Below, one piece after another: positions 51,078-60,157 of a stretch of DNA of 64,000 bases. The notes below the pieces were generated by a model. The model did no database searches, was not told the DNA's origin, and saw nothing but the letters and a program-made list of their open reading frames with translations. A program made the position numbers and the translations under genes. Numbering within the stretch: the stretch's first letter is position 1; each line of letters starts with the position of its first letter. This DNA comes from Leptospirales bacterium (GTDB lineage: Bacteria; Spirochaetota; Leptospiria; Leptospirales; Leptonemataceae), in NCBI GenBank assembly GCA_019694655.1, contig JAIBBN010000001.1:626501-690500 (forward strand), in the 5' to 3' direction.

Positions 51078-52328
51078 ATGCCCGCGGTTTGCCTTTATCT
51101 GGAAGCCCATCAGCCGCCGCGTCTGCGTCCTTACAATTTTTTTGAAATTGGACACAGCCCTTTTTACCTGGATGATGCCCGCAATCGCGAGATCAGTCAT
51201 CGCGTCGATTTGCGCTGCTATCGGCCAACGCTGGCAATTCTGCGGCAACTGCAACGAGACCTTGGCAAAGATTTTCGCTTCACCATCTCGCTGACCGGGG
51301 TTTTCGTAGAGCAGCTCAAACAGTGGGCGCCCGACACAATGGATGCCTTCGGCGCTCTGGCCGCAGCCGGCGGCGTTGAAATACTGGCCGAGACCTACTA
51401 CCATTCGCTGGCGGCGCTGGTTTCTCCGGGCGAATTTCGCGCACAGGTCGAAGAGCACAGCGCAATGGTAGAGCGCGAATTTGGCCTCAAACCGACTGCG
51501 CTGCGCAATACGGAGCTGCTGTGGTGCAGCGAGTTTGCCCGTCAGGCGGCAAATATGGGCTTTCCGGTTACCATTGCCGAGGGCGCCGATCAGCTGCTGG
51601 GCTGGCGCAGCGCAAACTACGTTTACTCGGTGGAGGGGCTGCCCGGCGCCAGAGTGATGCTGCGCAACTACCGGCTGAGCGATGATATCGCCTTTCGTTT
51701 TTCGCAAAAGGACTGGGCGGAGTATCCGCTGACCGCCGCTCGCTTTGCCGGCTGGCTCCATGCCAATTCCGGCGCTGCCGATTGTCTGAATCTGTTTATG
51801 GACATGGAGACCTTTGGCGAGCACCAGTGGGCCGATAGCGGGATCTTTGAGTTTCTGCGCGCCCTGCCGGCGCTGACACTCAAGAATCCAGTCTTCCGTT
51901 TTCGAACCATCAGCGAGGCCGCAGCCGAGTTGCCAGCTGTAGGCGAGGTCTCGGCGCAGCACTGGAGTTCCTGGGCGGACAACGAGCGCGACGCTTCCGC
52001 CTGGCTTGGCTGCAGCATGCAGCGCGAGGCGGTGCGCGCTCTCTATGATCTGGAATCAGCGGTCAAGGCCAGCGGCGATCCCAGTCTGCTGCGCGCCTTC
52101 CGGCTCCTGCAGGTGGCGGATCTTTTCTATTATATGAGCATCAAGAAGCGCGACGATGGCCGCGTTCACTCCTATTTTCGGCCTTATCCTACGGCCTACG
52201 ACGCCTACATCTATTTCATGAACATTTTGCACGATTTTCGCCAGCGCGTGGGCCAGGTCGCCGGCAGCTCCACGGCGGCGCTGGGCGAGAAAAATACGCC
52301 ACGACCAGGCGATCCTCTCTTCGTCTAA
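51078..52328 (+). CDS. GH57-family alpha-amylase/glucanotransferase-like enzyme
   Basis: About 416 aa from ATG 51078 (MPAVCLYLEAHQPPRLRPY); ATG 51033 gives 15 more residues. The GH57 catalytic domain has the family opening YLEAHQP, nucleophile Glu in LAETYYHSLAAL, and the general acid/base region LNLFMDMETFGEHQW. Members act on starch or glycogen. A position next to glgX and malQ (divergent) supports a glycogen role. The enzyme type within GH57 is not resolvable from the motifs. A short gene follows. Confidence 0.9.
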   Translation: MPAVCLYLEAHQPPRLRPYNFFEIGHSPFYLDDARNREISHRVDLRCYRPTLAILRQLQRDLGKDFRFTISLTGVFVEQLKQWAPDTMDAFGALAAAGGVEILAETYYHSLAALVSPGEFRAQVEEHSAMVEREFGLKPTALRNTELLWCSEFARQAANMGFPVTIAEGADQLLGWRSANYVYSVEGLPGARVMLRNYRLSDDIAFRFSQKDWAEYPLTAARFAGWLHANSGAADCLNLFMDMETFGEHQWADSGIFEFLRALPALTLKNPVFRFRTISEAAAELPAVGEVSAQHWSSWADNERDASAWLGCSMQREAVRALYDLESAVKASGDPSLLRAFRLLQVADLFYYMSIKKRDDGRVHSYFRPYPTAYDAYIYFMNILHDFRQRVGQVAGSSTAALGEKNTPRPGDPLFV

Positions 52329-52360
52329 TAAAGACGCTGGCTTGCCAGTGGGAGGCGCGC

Positions 52361-52540
52361 ATGAAGGGATCGGAAGCCAACTATGAGCGCGGAAACGCCA
52401 GCGCCGATCCGGCGCGTCGCATGCTGCTTTTGATGAACACCCTTCTGCTCTATGAGTATCTACGCGGAAGGGAAGCGGCCCTCAGCAGCGGCAAGATCTT
52501 TGGCGATCATTCCAGTCTGCAGCAGATGCATCAAAATTAG
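52361..52540 (+). CDS. 59-aa protein after the GH57 gene
   Basis: ATG 52361 follows the good site GGGAGGCGCGC by six bases; the frame ends at TAG 52538-52540. The protein starts MKGSEANYERGNASADPARR and continues into a short hydrophobic helix (MLLLMNTLLLYEYLRG), then a polar end. No family is recognised. It is separated from the GH57 stop by 32 bases. The strong ribosome site and separate reading frame make it likely to be a real small gene. Confidence 0.6.
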   Translation: MKGSEANYERGNASADPARRMLLLMNTLLLYEYLRGREAALSSGKIFGDHSSLQQMHQN

Positions 52541-52609
52541 GACTCATTTGAAGCTGCCGTCAGGGCCGCGCAAGGCTCAGGCGCCGGGCCAGTTGGCCGA
52601 TAGTAGAAC

Positions 52610-54544
52610 ATGCGCCTCCAGAACCTTAAGCGGCTGCCTGCCGGCCTGGCCCTGGCGTCGCTGTGCTTTGCGAGCGGCTCGGCCTTTCTTGCCGCTCGCC
52701 TTGGCGCGCAGACCGCTGCCGTCTACCAGCCGCCTCAGGCCGTGATCGACCCTGCAGCCATTGATGAGCTGGAGCGCCAGCTCAATGAGCCGGACCCCGA
52801 CCTGCCGGGCATTGCGGAGCGCGCCCGCGCTCAGGTACAGCTCTATACCGGACAATTTGTTCGCGATCGCTTGATCCAGGACGAACGCAATCGTGCGGCG
52901 CGCGGCGTTCAGGATATGGACGAGGACATCGCGCGCCTGATCGCTCTTTTACAGTCGCGCAAGTACGGACAGATCCAGTTCCTGGGCGAGTATCCCTACC
53001 TGTTTCGACTGCATGTCATTCTGGCGCGGGTCTACGAGGTGCAGGATGACCCCGAGCAGTCTCTGGCCGAATATCTGATGGCTTTGCGTTTCAGCGGTCG
53101 CGAACAGCCCTGGGAGGCAGCGCCCGATGCGCAGCAACAAGACCAGCGGTACCAGCTGATGGCGCGCACCTTTGGCGATCCGGATCGCCTGGCGCAAATC
53201 GCCGATCCCGCCGAGCGCGCCGCCGGACAGCAAGTGCGTCCCCTGTTACAGGCGTACCTGCAGTTGCAGCTTGATCTACAGGCCGCGGAGCGCGCTATCT
53301 TTGTCAGCGAGTCAGCTCAGCTACGCGGTCGCGCCGGCGATCCGGCAGCGGCGCGCGCAAGCCGCGACGCGCTTCAGACGCGTCTGCAGGCGGCGCAGGC
53401 TGCGCTGGAGCAGATTCGACTTGGTCCCTATGCCGCCTACCACCGCGCCAAGAGCGAGCGCGAGGGGCTGGTCGCCTACCATCTTGCTCTGCTTGCCCGC
53501 CGACTGGAAAGCGACAATCGAACGCTGCAGCGTATCCTCAATCGCTCCAGCTACTACCGCGGCGCCGGAAACCAGCTGGGCGAAGAACGCACGACCTTCA
53601 CCAACTTTGTCGGCTATCGAATGTTTCTGGAGCTGGCGCTGGTGATTGATCCTGAGAACCTGAAGTATCTTGATCTGATGACTGAGGAGTGCCGCTCCAG
53701 CCGTCTGGTAGAGCAAGCCATCGCTTACCAGGAGCGCTACCTGCAGCTGGCCCGGGCGCAGCCGGCTGCGCCAGATAACCTGCCGGAGCACTATGTCCGA
53801 CTGGCCGGTCTCTACACCGATGCGCGCAACTACATTCGCGCCGTTCAGGCCTACCGTGAATTTCTCCAGATGAGTCAGGACGAAAAGCGACGCGATGAGA
53901 TGTCGCTGGAGCTGGCCGACCTTTGCTTTCGGCGCGTTGGCTGCTATGAAGAGGCTGCCGCGCAATACTCGCGCTTGAGCGCCCAATCAGCGGCGCGAGA
54001 ATCGCAGACCGATGACTTGCGCATGCGCAGCGACCTGCGATCCGGCGAATACCGTATGCAGCGCAATCTGGCTGCGATCCAGCGCCGCTGGCAACGTAGC
54101 GCGGCGGAGGAAGCGGCCCTCGACAACGCGCGGGCCGTCTTTGAGCGCCTGCGCGCAGACTGGCAGAAGGAGCGCGATGCACTGGTCGCTCTGGAGCGGC
54201 GAATTTTCGAAATCAAGCGTCAGTTGCTTTCGCGCGAAGACGAGGCCATGGAACGCGAATACTACCGATTGGTGCGCATTGATCAGCCAGCGATTCGCGA
54301 ACGCATTGGCTTCTTGAAGAGCAGATTGGACAGTCTGGATTTGCCGGCGTTGCTTGAAGAGCGAGCTATGGCGCTGGTGCGTCGCCAGCAGTACCGCGAG
54401 GCGCAGTCGGTGCTGCGCGAGATCATCGCCAGCGGACGCGCCGAGCAGAGCATGCGCGCCCGACGCAATATGGAGCTGCTTTCACAGACGCTGCAGGACG
54501 GCCGCCGACGTCCGCTCGACCTGCCGCCGGACTACCAGCGTTAA
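52610..54544 (+). CDS. Large exported helical-repeat protein
   Basis: A 644-aa precursor with a signal sequence (about 12-34, LASLCFASGSAFLAARLGAQ) and an entirely helical, Arg/Gln/Glu-rich mature part. Helical pairs such as PEHYVRLAGLYTDARNYIRAVQAYREFLQM and LELADLCFRRVGCYEEAAAQYSRLSA fit TPR repeats in the middle; the ends are coiled-coil rich (RVFERLRADWQKERDALVALERRIFEIKRQL). It is probably a periplasmic scaffold. I cannot name a specific family; flagellar-coiling or polysaccharide-assembly proteins of spirochaetes sometimes look like this, but nothing here decides. Confidence 0.75.
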   Translation: MRLQNLKRLPAGLALASLCFASGSAFLAARLGAQTAAVYQPPQAVIDPAAIDELERQLNEPDPDLPGIAERARAQVQLYTGQFVRDRLIQDERNRAARGVQDMDEDIARLIALLQSRKYGQIQFLGEYPYLFRLHVILARVYEVQDDPEQSLAEYLMALRFSGREQPWEAAPDAQQQDQRYQLMARTFGDPDRLAQIADPAERAAGQQVRPLLQAYLQLQLDLQAAERAIFVSESAQLRGRAGDPAAARASRDALQTRLQAAQAALEQIRLGPYAAYHRAKSEREGLVAYHLALLARRLESDNRTLQRILNRSSYYRGAGNQLGEERTTFTNFVGYRMFLELALVIDPENLKYLDLMTEECRSSRLVEQAIAYQERYLQLARAQPAAPDNLPEHYVRLAGLYTDARNYIRAVQAYREFLQMSQDEKRRDEMSLELADLCFRRVGCYEEAAAQYSRLSAQSAARESQTDDLRMRSDLRSGEYRMQRNLAAIQRRWQRSAAEEAALDNARAVFERLRADWQKERDALVALERRIFEIKRQLLSREDEAMEREYYRLVRIDQPAIRERIGFLKSRLDSLDLPALLEERAMALVRRQQYREAQSVLREIIASGRAEQSMRARRNMELLSQTLQDGRRRPLDLPPDYQR

Positions 54545-54577
54545 GCGAATCGCCGAGCTGAACCAATCGGCCGGCGT

Positions 54578-55291
54578 TCAGGGCGTCTGATTGACCGTCG
54601 CCGTGTCGGCTGCCCCGCGTCGGTGCATCGGCGCGATGCCAGTAACTCGCTCAATGATCCATTCAACCATTGGAAAAAAATGCAGCCAGCCGAGGATTGG
54701 ATTCATGAATCCTGAACAAACGCAGTAATAGCTGTCGTGCGGCGCCGTGTGGTGCACATCATGGTTCTCTGCTTCGAGCACAAGGCCCGAACGTTGCAGG
54801 AGTCGGCGCCAGCCGGAGATTCCTTTGGTATGCGACCAGCTGTGAAAGACGTTGGCGCAAACGCCAAAGAAAGCCATACAATTGCAGCCCAGGACCAGCG
54901 CTGGATTCGATTCCGCTTCCCAGGCCAGCAGGAACTGCAGGGGCGTTCCAAGGATCGCCGAGTTGCCCAGCAATTCGCCAAGCGAGTGCCGCGTGATGTC
55001 TGTGGGATCGCTGTGGTGCGAGCGAAAAGGCTGCACCACCCGCGGGCCAAAAAACAGAGTGCGTTCGTTGAAATAGTTGTCGAAGAGCCAGTGTACCAGT
55101 CCGACCAAAAAATCGGCGCCAATCCAGCCCAGAAACAACGCCAGCGGCGCCTGCCACCAGATTCCACGCTGGCTCCAGCCGGCGGCCGTCGCCAGATAGA
55201 AGGTCAGCAGGTTGGCCGAGAGAAAGACCGCAAGGCCGATGTATTCCAGGCCCCGGTACCAATCGAAGTGTTTCTTAGAGCTTGCACCCAT
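54578..55291 (-). CDS. CarF/TMEM189-type (Kua) lipid desaturase, probable plasmanylethanolamine desaturase
   Basis: A 237-aa protein from ATG 55291 (MGASSKKHFDWYRG). Motifs of the CarF/TMEM189 family in order: GLVHWLFDNYF, FRSHHSDPTDITRHSLGELLGNSA, VFHSWSHTKG, and ENHDVHHTAPHDSYYCVCSG, giving the eight-His di-iron pattern. Four hydrophobic segments are predicted. CarF and TMEM189 introduce the vinyl-ether bond that makes plasmalogens from ether lipids, and the family occurs in few bacteria. Divergent from the bactofilin gene. The frame extends further upstream to 55480 but without family sequence. Confidence 0.85.
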   Translation of the reverse strand: MGASSKKHFDWYRGLEYIGLAVFLSANLLTFYLATAAGWSQRGIWWQAPLALFLGWIGADFLVGLVHWLFDNYFNERTLFFGPRVVQPFRSHHSDPTDITRHSLGELLGNSAILGTPLQFLLAWEAESNPALVLGCNCMAFFGVCANVFHSWSHTKGISGWRRLLQRSGLVLEAENHDVHHTAPHDSYYCVCSGFMNPILGWLHFFPMVEWIIERVTGIAPMHRRGAADTATVNQTP

Positions 55292-55440
55292 TCCCGGCCC
55301 CCGCGTCGAGCGGTCAGCCTTGTCAGGGAAGGTCGCGAAGCCAGCAAAAATAACGGCTGAGCTGCCGCTTGCCGGTCGCGAAAAACACGAACAAACGAGC
55401 ATTTTTTTGCAACCCTGTCCCCGGGAGCGAGCGGCAAATT

Positions 55441-55457
55441 CGTCGGCCCGGCCGACG
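55441..55457. repeat. Perfect palindrome in the desaturase-bactofilin spacer
   Basis: CGTCGGCC-C-GGCCGACG lies 41 bases upstream of the bactofilin start, in the 206-base spacer between the divergent genes. It may act as an operator or form a stem-loop in the leader. No other structure in the spacer stands out, apart from a T7 run at 55402-55408. Confidence 0.4.
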
Positions 55458-55497
55458 GACAAAAAGGATTTGCCGCCCATGCGCCCCGGGCCGCCCT

Positions 55498-55908
55498 ATG
55501 CCCTTCATGGCGATCAAAAGCGACCAGATGAACAGCGTCATCGGCCCTGGCTCCATTTTCGAGGGCAAATTCTACATCTCTGGCTCGCTGAAAATCGACG
55601 GCAAGTTTGAGGGCGAAATCAAGACTGAGGACGCCCTGGTAGTCGGTGAAACGGGCAAAGTCAAAACCAACATAGCCGCCAAAGACGTGGTCATTGCCGG
55701 AACCATGATTGGCAATATCGCCGCCGAAAACGAAGTCCGCCTGGAAAAGTCAGGCAAACTGCTGGGCGATATCAATGCGCCCACGCTCTATATCCAGCCG
55801 GGCGTTGTCGCCCAGGGTCAGATCAATATCACCGGCGGCCAGAAAAAGGACGTGAAAAAGGTGATCGAGGAATCGTACGGCGGCCTGAAAAGCCTGCCCG
55901 AGAAATAA
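55498..55908 (+). CDS. Bactofilin
   Basis: A 136-aa cytoskeletal protein (DUF583). It starts at ATG 55498; the ATG at 55507 is an alternative. The right-handed beta helix is evident in the repeats GPGSIFEGKFYISGSLKIDGKFEGEIKTEDALVVGETGKVKTNIAAKDVVIAGTMIGNIAAENEVRLEKSGKLLGDINAPTLYIQPGVVAQGQI. The C-terminal tail is Lys/Gly-rich. Bactofilins form membrane-attached polymers, often paired with an M23 peptidase gene in the same operon, as here (55983). Confidence 0.95.
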   Translation: MPFMAIKSDQMNSVIGPGSIFEGKFYISGSLKIDGKFEGEIKTEDALVVGETGKVKTNIAAKDVVIAGTMIGNIAAENEVRLEKSGKLLGDINAPTLYIQPGVVAQGQINITGGQKKDVKKVIEESYGGLKSLPEK

Positions 55909-55982
55909 GGAACCGGAAAAAGCCTGTGTCCGCCTTCCATAGCTTCCGAGGATACAAGAGGGGCCTCGCCGCCTGATCGGCC

Positions 55983-57065
55983 ATGTACCAGCGTCGTTTT
56001 AAGAACAAGCAAGGTCGCCGCATCCTGAATCTGCAGGGGCGCGTCTCATTGATGCATCTGGGCGGGGGCGCCTTCCTCTACTCCTTTCCCGGACGGCGGT
56101 TCCCCATCGTTGGCCGCGTCGAGCTCTTCAAACGCAGCCATCGTCGCGGGCTGCTGGGCGCTCTGGCCCTGGCTGGAATTGGTTTTCTTTTCTTTAACAT
56201 TGTGGCCAGCGCCGGACAGGCTGATCCCATCGCCGACATCAGCGAGCTGCAGAAGCTGGAAGCCGAGGGACGCTACCAGGAGCTGGAGCAGCGTACGGAA
56301 GAGGTGAAGGCCCGTCTGCTGCACATCGAAGAAGAGCGCAGCCGTCAAAGCGGTCAGGTCAAGTTGATTGAGTATACCGTGCGCGCCGGCGACACCCTGT
56401 CCTCGGTTGCCATTCGTTATCGTGTGCCGGCCGCTCTGGTTGCAGTCTCCAGCGGTCTGGACGCTGGCGCTGCGCTCAAGCCAGGCCAGAAGCTGCTGAT
56501 TCCGGATCGTCCAGGCTTGCTCTACAAGTTCAAGGCCGGCGATCGTCTGGCAGATATTGCTCAACGCTACCAGGTGAAACTGGAAGACATCATTGCTGAC
56601 AACGCCGAGCTGGGCGATCTGGACATGATCGAGCCGGGCGCGCGCATCTTTCTGCCCAACGCACGTATTCCTACGCCTCCGCCGATCTGGTTCAAGCCTG
56701 CCTGGGGTCGTTTGACCAGCGGCTTTGGCTATCGCCGCGATCCGCTGCTTGGCAACTGGTCGCTGCATTCCGGCATCGATATTGGCATCGCTTACGCTTC
56801 GGTGCGCGCGGCGCGCGAAGGTCAGGTGATGTATGTGGGCAGCCTGGGCGGCTACGGCAACGTCGTTCTGATTCGGCATGAGGGCGGCTACAAGACGCTC
56901 TATGCACACCTCAGCCGACTGAGCGTACGCGCCGGTCAATTTGTGGCGGCCGGCGCCGTAATCGGCGTGTCCGGAAATACCGGACGTTCTACCGGACCGC
57001 ACCTGCACTTTGAAGTGATCAAGAACGATCGTCCGGTGAATCCGCGAGCTTTTGTTCGCTTCTAG
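55983..57065 (+). CDS. LysM / M23 peptidoglycan endopeptidase
   Basis: 360 aa. A cytoplasmic N-terminal part (about 1-55) is followed by a membrane helix (LLGALALAGIGFLFFNIV), a short coiled coil, two LysM repeats (YTVRAGDTLSSVAIRYRVP, about 128-170; YKFKAGDRLADIAQRYQVK, about 178-220) and a C-terminal M23 metallopeptidase (about 235-345). Zinc ligands are seen in GFGYRRDPLLGNWSLHSGIDIG and PHLHFEV. It cuts peptide cross-links of the cell wall and lies just downstream of the bactofilin, a pairing seen in other bacteria that shapes the cell. Confidence 0.94.
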   Translation: MYQRRFKNKQGRRILNLQGRVSLMHLGGGAFLYSFPGRRFPIVGRVELFKRSHRRGLLGALALAGIGFLFFNIVASAGQADPIADISELQKLEAEGRYQELEQRTEEVKARLLHIEEERSRQSGQVKLIEYTVRAGDTLSSVAIRYRVPAALVAVSSGLDAGAALKPGQKLLIPDRPGLLYKFKAGDRLADIAQRYQVKLEDIIADNAELGDLDMIEPGARIFLPNARIPTPPPIWFKPAWGRLTSGFGYRRDPLLGNWSLHSGIDIGIAYASVRAAREGQVMYVGSLGGYGNVVLIRHEGGYKTLYAHLSRLSVRAGQFVAAGAVIGVSGNTGRSTGPHLHFEVIKNDRPVNPRAFVRF

Positions 57066-57108
57066 ATGAAGCGCCTGGTCTGGCGCGTTACTTTTCCGAC
57101 AAATGTCA

Positions 57109-57136
57109 TTGACATCTTTGCATTTATCATTGCAAT
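57109..57136 (+). promoter_or_regulatory. Candidate sigma-70-type promoter of rho
   Basis: A consensus -35 TTGACA (57109-57114) is followed after 16 bases by TGCAAT (57131-57136), a moderate -10. It would give a leader of about 165 bases before rho. The leader (57140-57311) holds no open frame of note; the ribosome site is AGAGGAGAAAAC. Confidence 0.5.
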
Positions 57137-57311
57137 GGCGGCAGATTCGCCTGCCATCCGGCCGCAATCCATTTCAATCGCAAATTTGTTCGAGTAAGTC
57201 GTTTGAATAAGCAGGTCGCCGCTTTCCGCGCCGGCAGCGCTGAATCTTCCCCAAACTGAATCAAACATTCCCGTTTCACACCGCGCCGCAGCGCGCACCA
57301 GAGGAGAAAAC

Positions 57312-58871
57312 ATGGCAGTCCGCAAGGGATCCAGGAATCGCGACGTGCAAAGCGAAGAATCGCAAGTAGATGACCGACAGGATGATGCTGAGGATACGTC
57401 GGCGGAAATTGCGCCGGAAGTCGGTAATGGCGCCAGCCACAATGGCGATAGCCGCGGCGGACGTCATCGTCGCGGACGGCGCGACCATCGCGACCGCGAC
57501 CGCGGCGATCGCGACGGCAATCGTCGTCTGCCCGGCCCCGGAGTTCCGCGCGAATTGCGCGAGCGCAGCGAACCGCGCGAGCCTCGCGATCCCAATGCGC
57601 CGCCGCCGCCGCCCATCGATCTAACCGAACTGAAGCGCAAGCCGATCGAAGACCTGACTTCCATGGCCGAGGCCATGGGCTGCGCCGAAGCGTCGGCGAT
57701 GAAGAAGCAGAATCTCATTTTCGAAATTCTGCGCAAGCAGGCGGAGATGAATGGCGCCGTCTTTGCCGCCGGCGTTATGGAGAAGTTGTCCGAGGGCTAC
57801 GGCTTTCTGCGCAGCCCGGACTACAACTACCTGCCAGGCCCGGATGATATCTATGTAAGTCCCTCGCAGATTCGACTCTTTGGACTGCGCACCGGCGATA
57901 CCATCACCGGACAGATCCGTCCGCCCAAGGAATCGGAACGCTTCTTCGCCATGCTGCGCGTGGATACGATCAACGGCGAATCGCCGGACGTAGCCCACAA
58001 ACGCATTCTGTTCGATAACCTGACGCCGCTCTATCCCGACGATCGCCTGCGCATGGAGTGGAATCCGGGACAGCTGGATACCCGCGTCATTGATCTGCTT
58101 ACGCCCATCGGCAAGGGCCAGCGCGGACTGATCGTTGCGCCGCCGCGCGTCGGCAAGACGATCCTGATGCAGAACATTGCCAACGCCATCACCGCCAACA
58201 GTCCCGATGTAATCCTGATGGTGCTCCTGATTGATGAGCGTCCGGAAGAGGTGACCGACATGGCGCGCAACGTGCGCGGCGAGGTGGTCAGCTCAACCTT
58301 CGACGAACCGGCCTCGCGCCACGTCCAGGTGGCGGAGATGGTCATCGAGAAGGCCAAGCGCCAGGTGGAGCACGGCCGCGACGTGGTGATCCTGCTCGAT
58401 TCGATTACCCGTCTGGCCCGCGCCTACAACCAGGTAATCCCCACCTCCGGCAAGATTCTTTCCGGCGGCGTGGACTCCAACGCACTGCATAAGCCCAAGC
58501 GCTTCTTTGGCGCCGCGCGCAACATTGAGCACGGCGGATCGCTGACGATCATTGCTACGGCGCTGATCGATACCGGCTCCAAAATGGACGAGGTGATTTT
58601 TGAGGAATTCAAGGGCACCGGCAACATGGAGATCCACCTCGACCGCCGTCTGGCGGACAAGCGCATCTATCCGGCAATCGATCTGAACAAGTCCGGCACG
58701 CGCAAAGAGGAGCTGTTGCTCGAACCGGAAGTTCTGAACAAGGTCTTTGTGCTGCGCAAGGCGCTCTCGCCGATGTCGCCGACGGAGGCCATGGAGCTGC
58801 TGCTGGATCGTATGCGCGGAACCAAGACCAACGCCGATTTTCTGGCCAGCATGAACGTGCCCAGCGTCTGA
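57312..58871 (+). CDS. rho: Transcription termination factor Rho
   Basis: 519 aa, ATG 57312. The N-terminal 90 residues are an Asp/Arg/Gly-rich extension ([21 protein letters not shown]). The Rho_N and RNA-binding OB domain follow ([47 protein letters not shown]). The ATPase part has Walker A as [15 protein letters not shown] (where most Rho read APPKAGKT), [46 protein letters not shown], and the Q/R loops [44 protein letters not shown] hexameric helicase for factor-dependent termination. The basic/acidic N-terminal tail is typical of GC-rich lineages. Confidence 0.97.
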   Translation: MAVRKGSRNRDVQSEESQVDDRQDDAEDTSAEIAPEVGNGASHNGDSRGGRHRRGRRDHRDRDRGDRDGNRRLPGPGVPRELRERSEPREPRDPNAPPPPPIDLTELKRKPIEDLTSMAEAMGCAEASAMKKQNLIFEILRKQAEMNGAVFAAGVMEKLSEGYGFLRSPDYNYLPGPDDIYVSPSQIRLFGLRTGDTITGQIRPPKESERFFAMLRVDTINGESPDVAHKRILFDNLTPLYPDDRLRMEWNPGQLDTRVIDLLTPIGKGQRGLIVAPPRVGKTILMQNIANAITANSPDVILMVLLIDERPEEVTDMARNVRGEVVSSTFDEPASRHVQVAEMVIEKAKRQVEHGRDVVILLDSITRLARAYNQVIPTSGKILSGGVDSNALHKPKRFFGAARNIEHGGSLTIIATALIDTGSKMDEVIFEEFKGTGNMEIHLDRRLADKRIYPAIDLNKSGTRKEELLLEPEVLNKVFVLRKALSPMSPTEAMELLLDRMRGTKTNADFLASMNVPSV

Positions 58872-58892
58872 GGGCCCGCTGCGGATGGCCAC

Positions 58893-58918
58893 GGCCGGCG
58901 GCGCTATTGCCGTCGGCC
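58893..58918 (+). promoter_or_regulatory. Stem-loop between rho and rpmE
   Basis: GGCCGGCGGC (58893-58902) pairs with GCCGTCGGCC (58909-58918) with one G-U pair and a GCTATT loop. It lies 22 bases past the rho stop. A further GGCCGG/CCGGCC pair (58932-58969) precedes a pyrimidine-rich stretch. These could be an attenuator or an L31-binding leader; either is inference. Confidence 0.5.
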
Positions 58919-58995
58919 GCGTCCAGGGGCAGGCCGGTCTTTGGCGCTCAAAAGAGTCGACGCCCGGCCCCGGCCTTGTTTTCCTGTTCTTTCCT

Positions 58996-59196
58996 ATGAA
59001 AGCAGCCATCCACCCCGAGTACAAAGAAGCGACCATCCGCTGCGCCTGCGGGGCTGAATACAAGACCCGCTCCACCAAGGGCGACTTGCAGGTGGAAATC
59101 TGCGCCAGCTGCCATCCCTTCTACACCGGGCAGCAGAAGATCGTCGATGCCGCCGGCCGCGTCGATCGCTTCAAGAAAAAGTACAAAATGAAGTAA
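58996..59196 (+). CDS. rpmE: 50S ribosomal protein L31 (type with zinc cysteines)
   Basis: 66 aa, ATG 58996. Begins [64 protein letters not shown]. The four-cysteine set (C16, C18, C36, C39) marks the zinc-binding C+ form rather than the YkgM-type. The location directly after rho is common. Translational feedback by L31 has been reported in E. coli. Confidence 0.97.
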   Translation: MKAAIHPEYKEATIRCACGAEYKTRSTKGDLQVEICASCHPFYTGQQKIVDAAGRVDRFKKKYKMK

Positions 59197-59230
59197 TTGC
59201 CTGGCGCTGGCTCAGGGTCAGCCTCGGAGC

Positions 59231-60010
59231 GTGTCCTTCTTTTCCAGACTTTTCCAGCGCCGTCCTCGCAAGGATGCGCCTGCGCCGCTGGCGCCTGCCG
59301 ATGAGCGTCTTGACCTTGCTTTGCGACGGGTGCGCGAACGCCTCGCTCGCCTGCTGCAAACGCGCTCTCGCGCCTCCGGCGAAATCAAGAAGACGCCACA
59401 ATACACGCTCACCAAATCGAATCCCGGACTCTTTCGACTGGAAGCGGAGGGTCTGAATCTTCTGATCAACACCGAACCCTTCTTGCTTGAAAAGGATGGT
59501 CGTGTGCAGGGGCTCTTGCGCATGAGCGAATTAGCCCTTTGCCGGGCTCTGGAGGGCAAGGACCTCGCCGAGTTTTTTCGGCGCGCCGAACGGCCCGGCG
59601 AACACAGCATTGCGTTGTTTCGCCGACTGAGCGGAGCGGGCCCTGCCGGCGATCCCGATCAATTGCCGGCGCTGGATGAAGCGGCGGAGTGGTCCGGCGG
59701 CGATCTCGATCAATTGCTGATGCATATCTCGCCCAATATCCTGGCCCATGGCCTTGCGCACGCTGCGCCAGGCGCAGAGGCCGCCTTGCGTGCGCGCCTT
59801 TCCGATCGCCGCAAGCAGGAGAGCATCGAGGAACTGGAGCGCCTGCTTTCGCCAGGCGCCAATCGCGAACTGAATCCGCACAGTCGCGTGCGCAGCCTGG
59901 CCGAATTTGAAGATGCGCTGCGCGATTTTCGGGTCGCGATGCGTCAGGTTGCCGAAGAGCTGCAGTTTCGTCGTCGTCGCGAAGCGGACCTGGCGGCGCG
60001 CAAGGCCTGA
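59231..60010 (+). CDS. Uncharacterised cytoplasmic protein
   Basis: 259 aa with GTG 59231, 34 bases after rpmE. The N-terminus is basic (SFFSRLFQRRPRK). The middle holds a beta-rich region (TPQYTLTKSNPGLFRLEAEGLNLLINTEPFLLEKDGRVQGLLRMSELALCRALEGKDLAEFF) and the C-terminal part is helical and Arg-rich. No motifs of a known family are seen. The position before moxR may mean a shared transcript, although 147 bases separate them. Confidence 0.6.
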   Translation: MSFFSRLFQRRPRKDAPAPLAPADERLDLALRRVRERLARLLQTRSRASGEIKKTPQYTLTKSNPGLFRLEAEGLNLLINTEPFLLEKDGRVQGLLRMSELALCRALEGKDLAEFFRRAERPGEHSIALFRRLSGAGPAGDPDQLPALDEAAEWSGGDLDQLLMHISPNILAHGLAHAAPGAEAALRARLSDRRKQESIEELERLLSPGANRELNPHSRVRSLAEFEDALRDFRVAMRQVAEELQFRRRREADLAARKA

Positions 60011-60157
60011 CTTTTCTGACCTGAGCGCTGGCCTGCAGCCGTCATTGTCCTGCGCGCCGCTGCGCGGGCGATTGAAACAGGTTGCCGCCAGGCAAGCGCG
60101 CGGCGATGCCGTATTGCCGGCCTTTTCCGGGGTTGGCCCGAACCGTAGAGGATGCTG

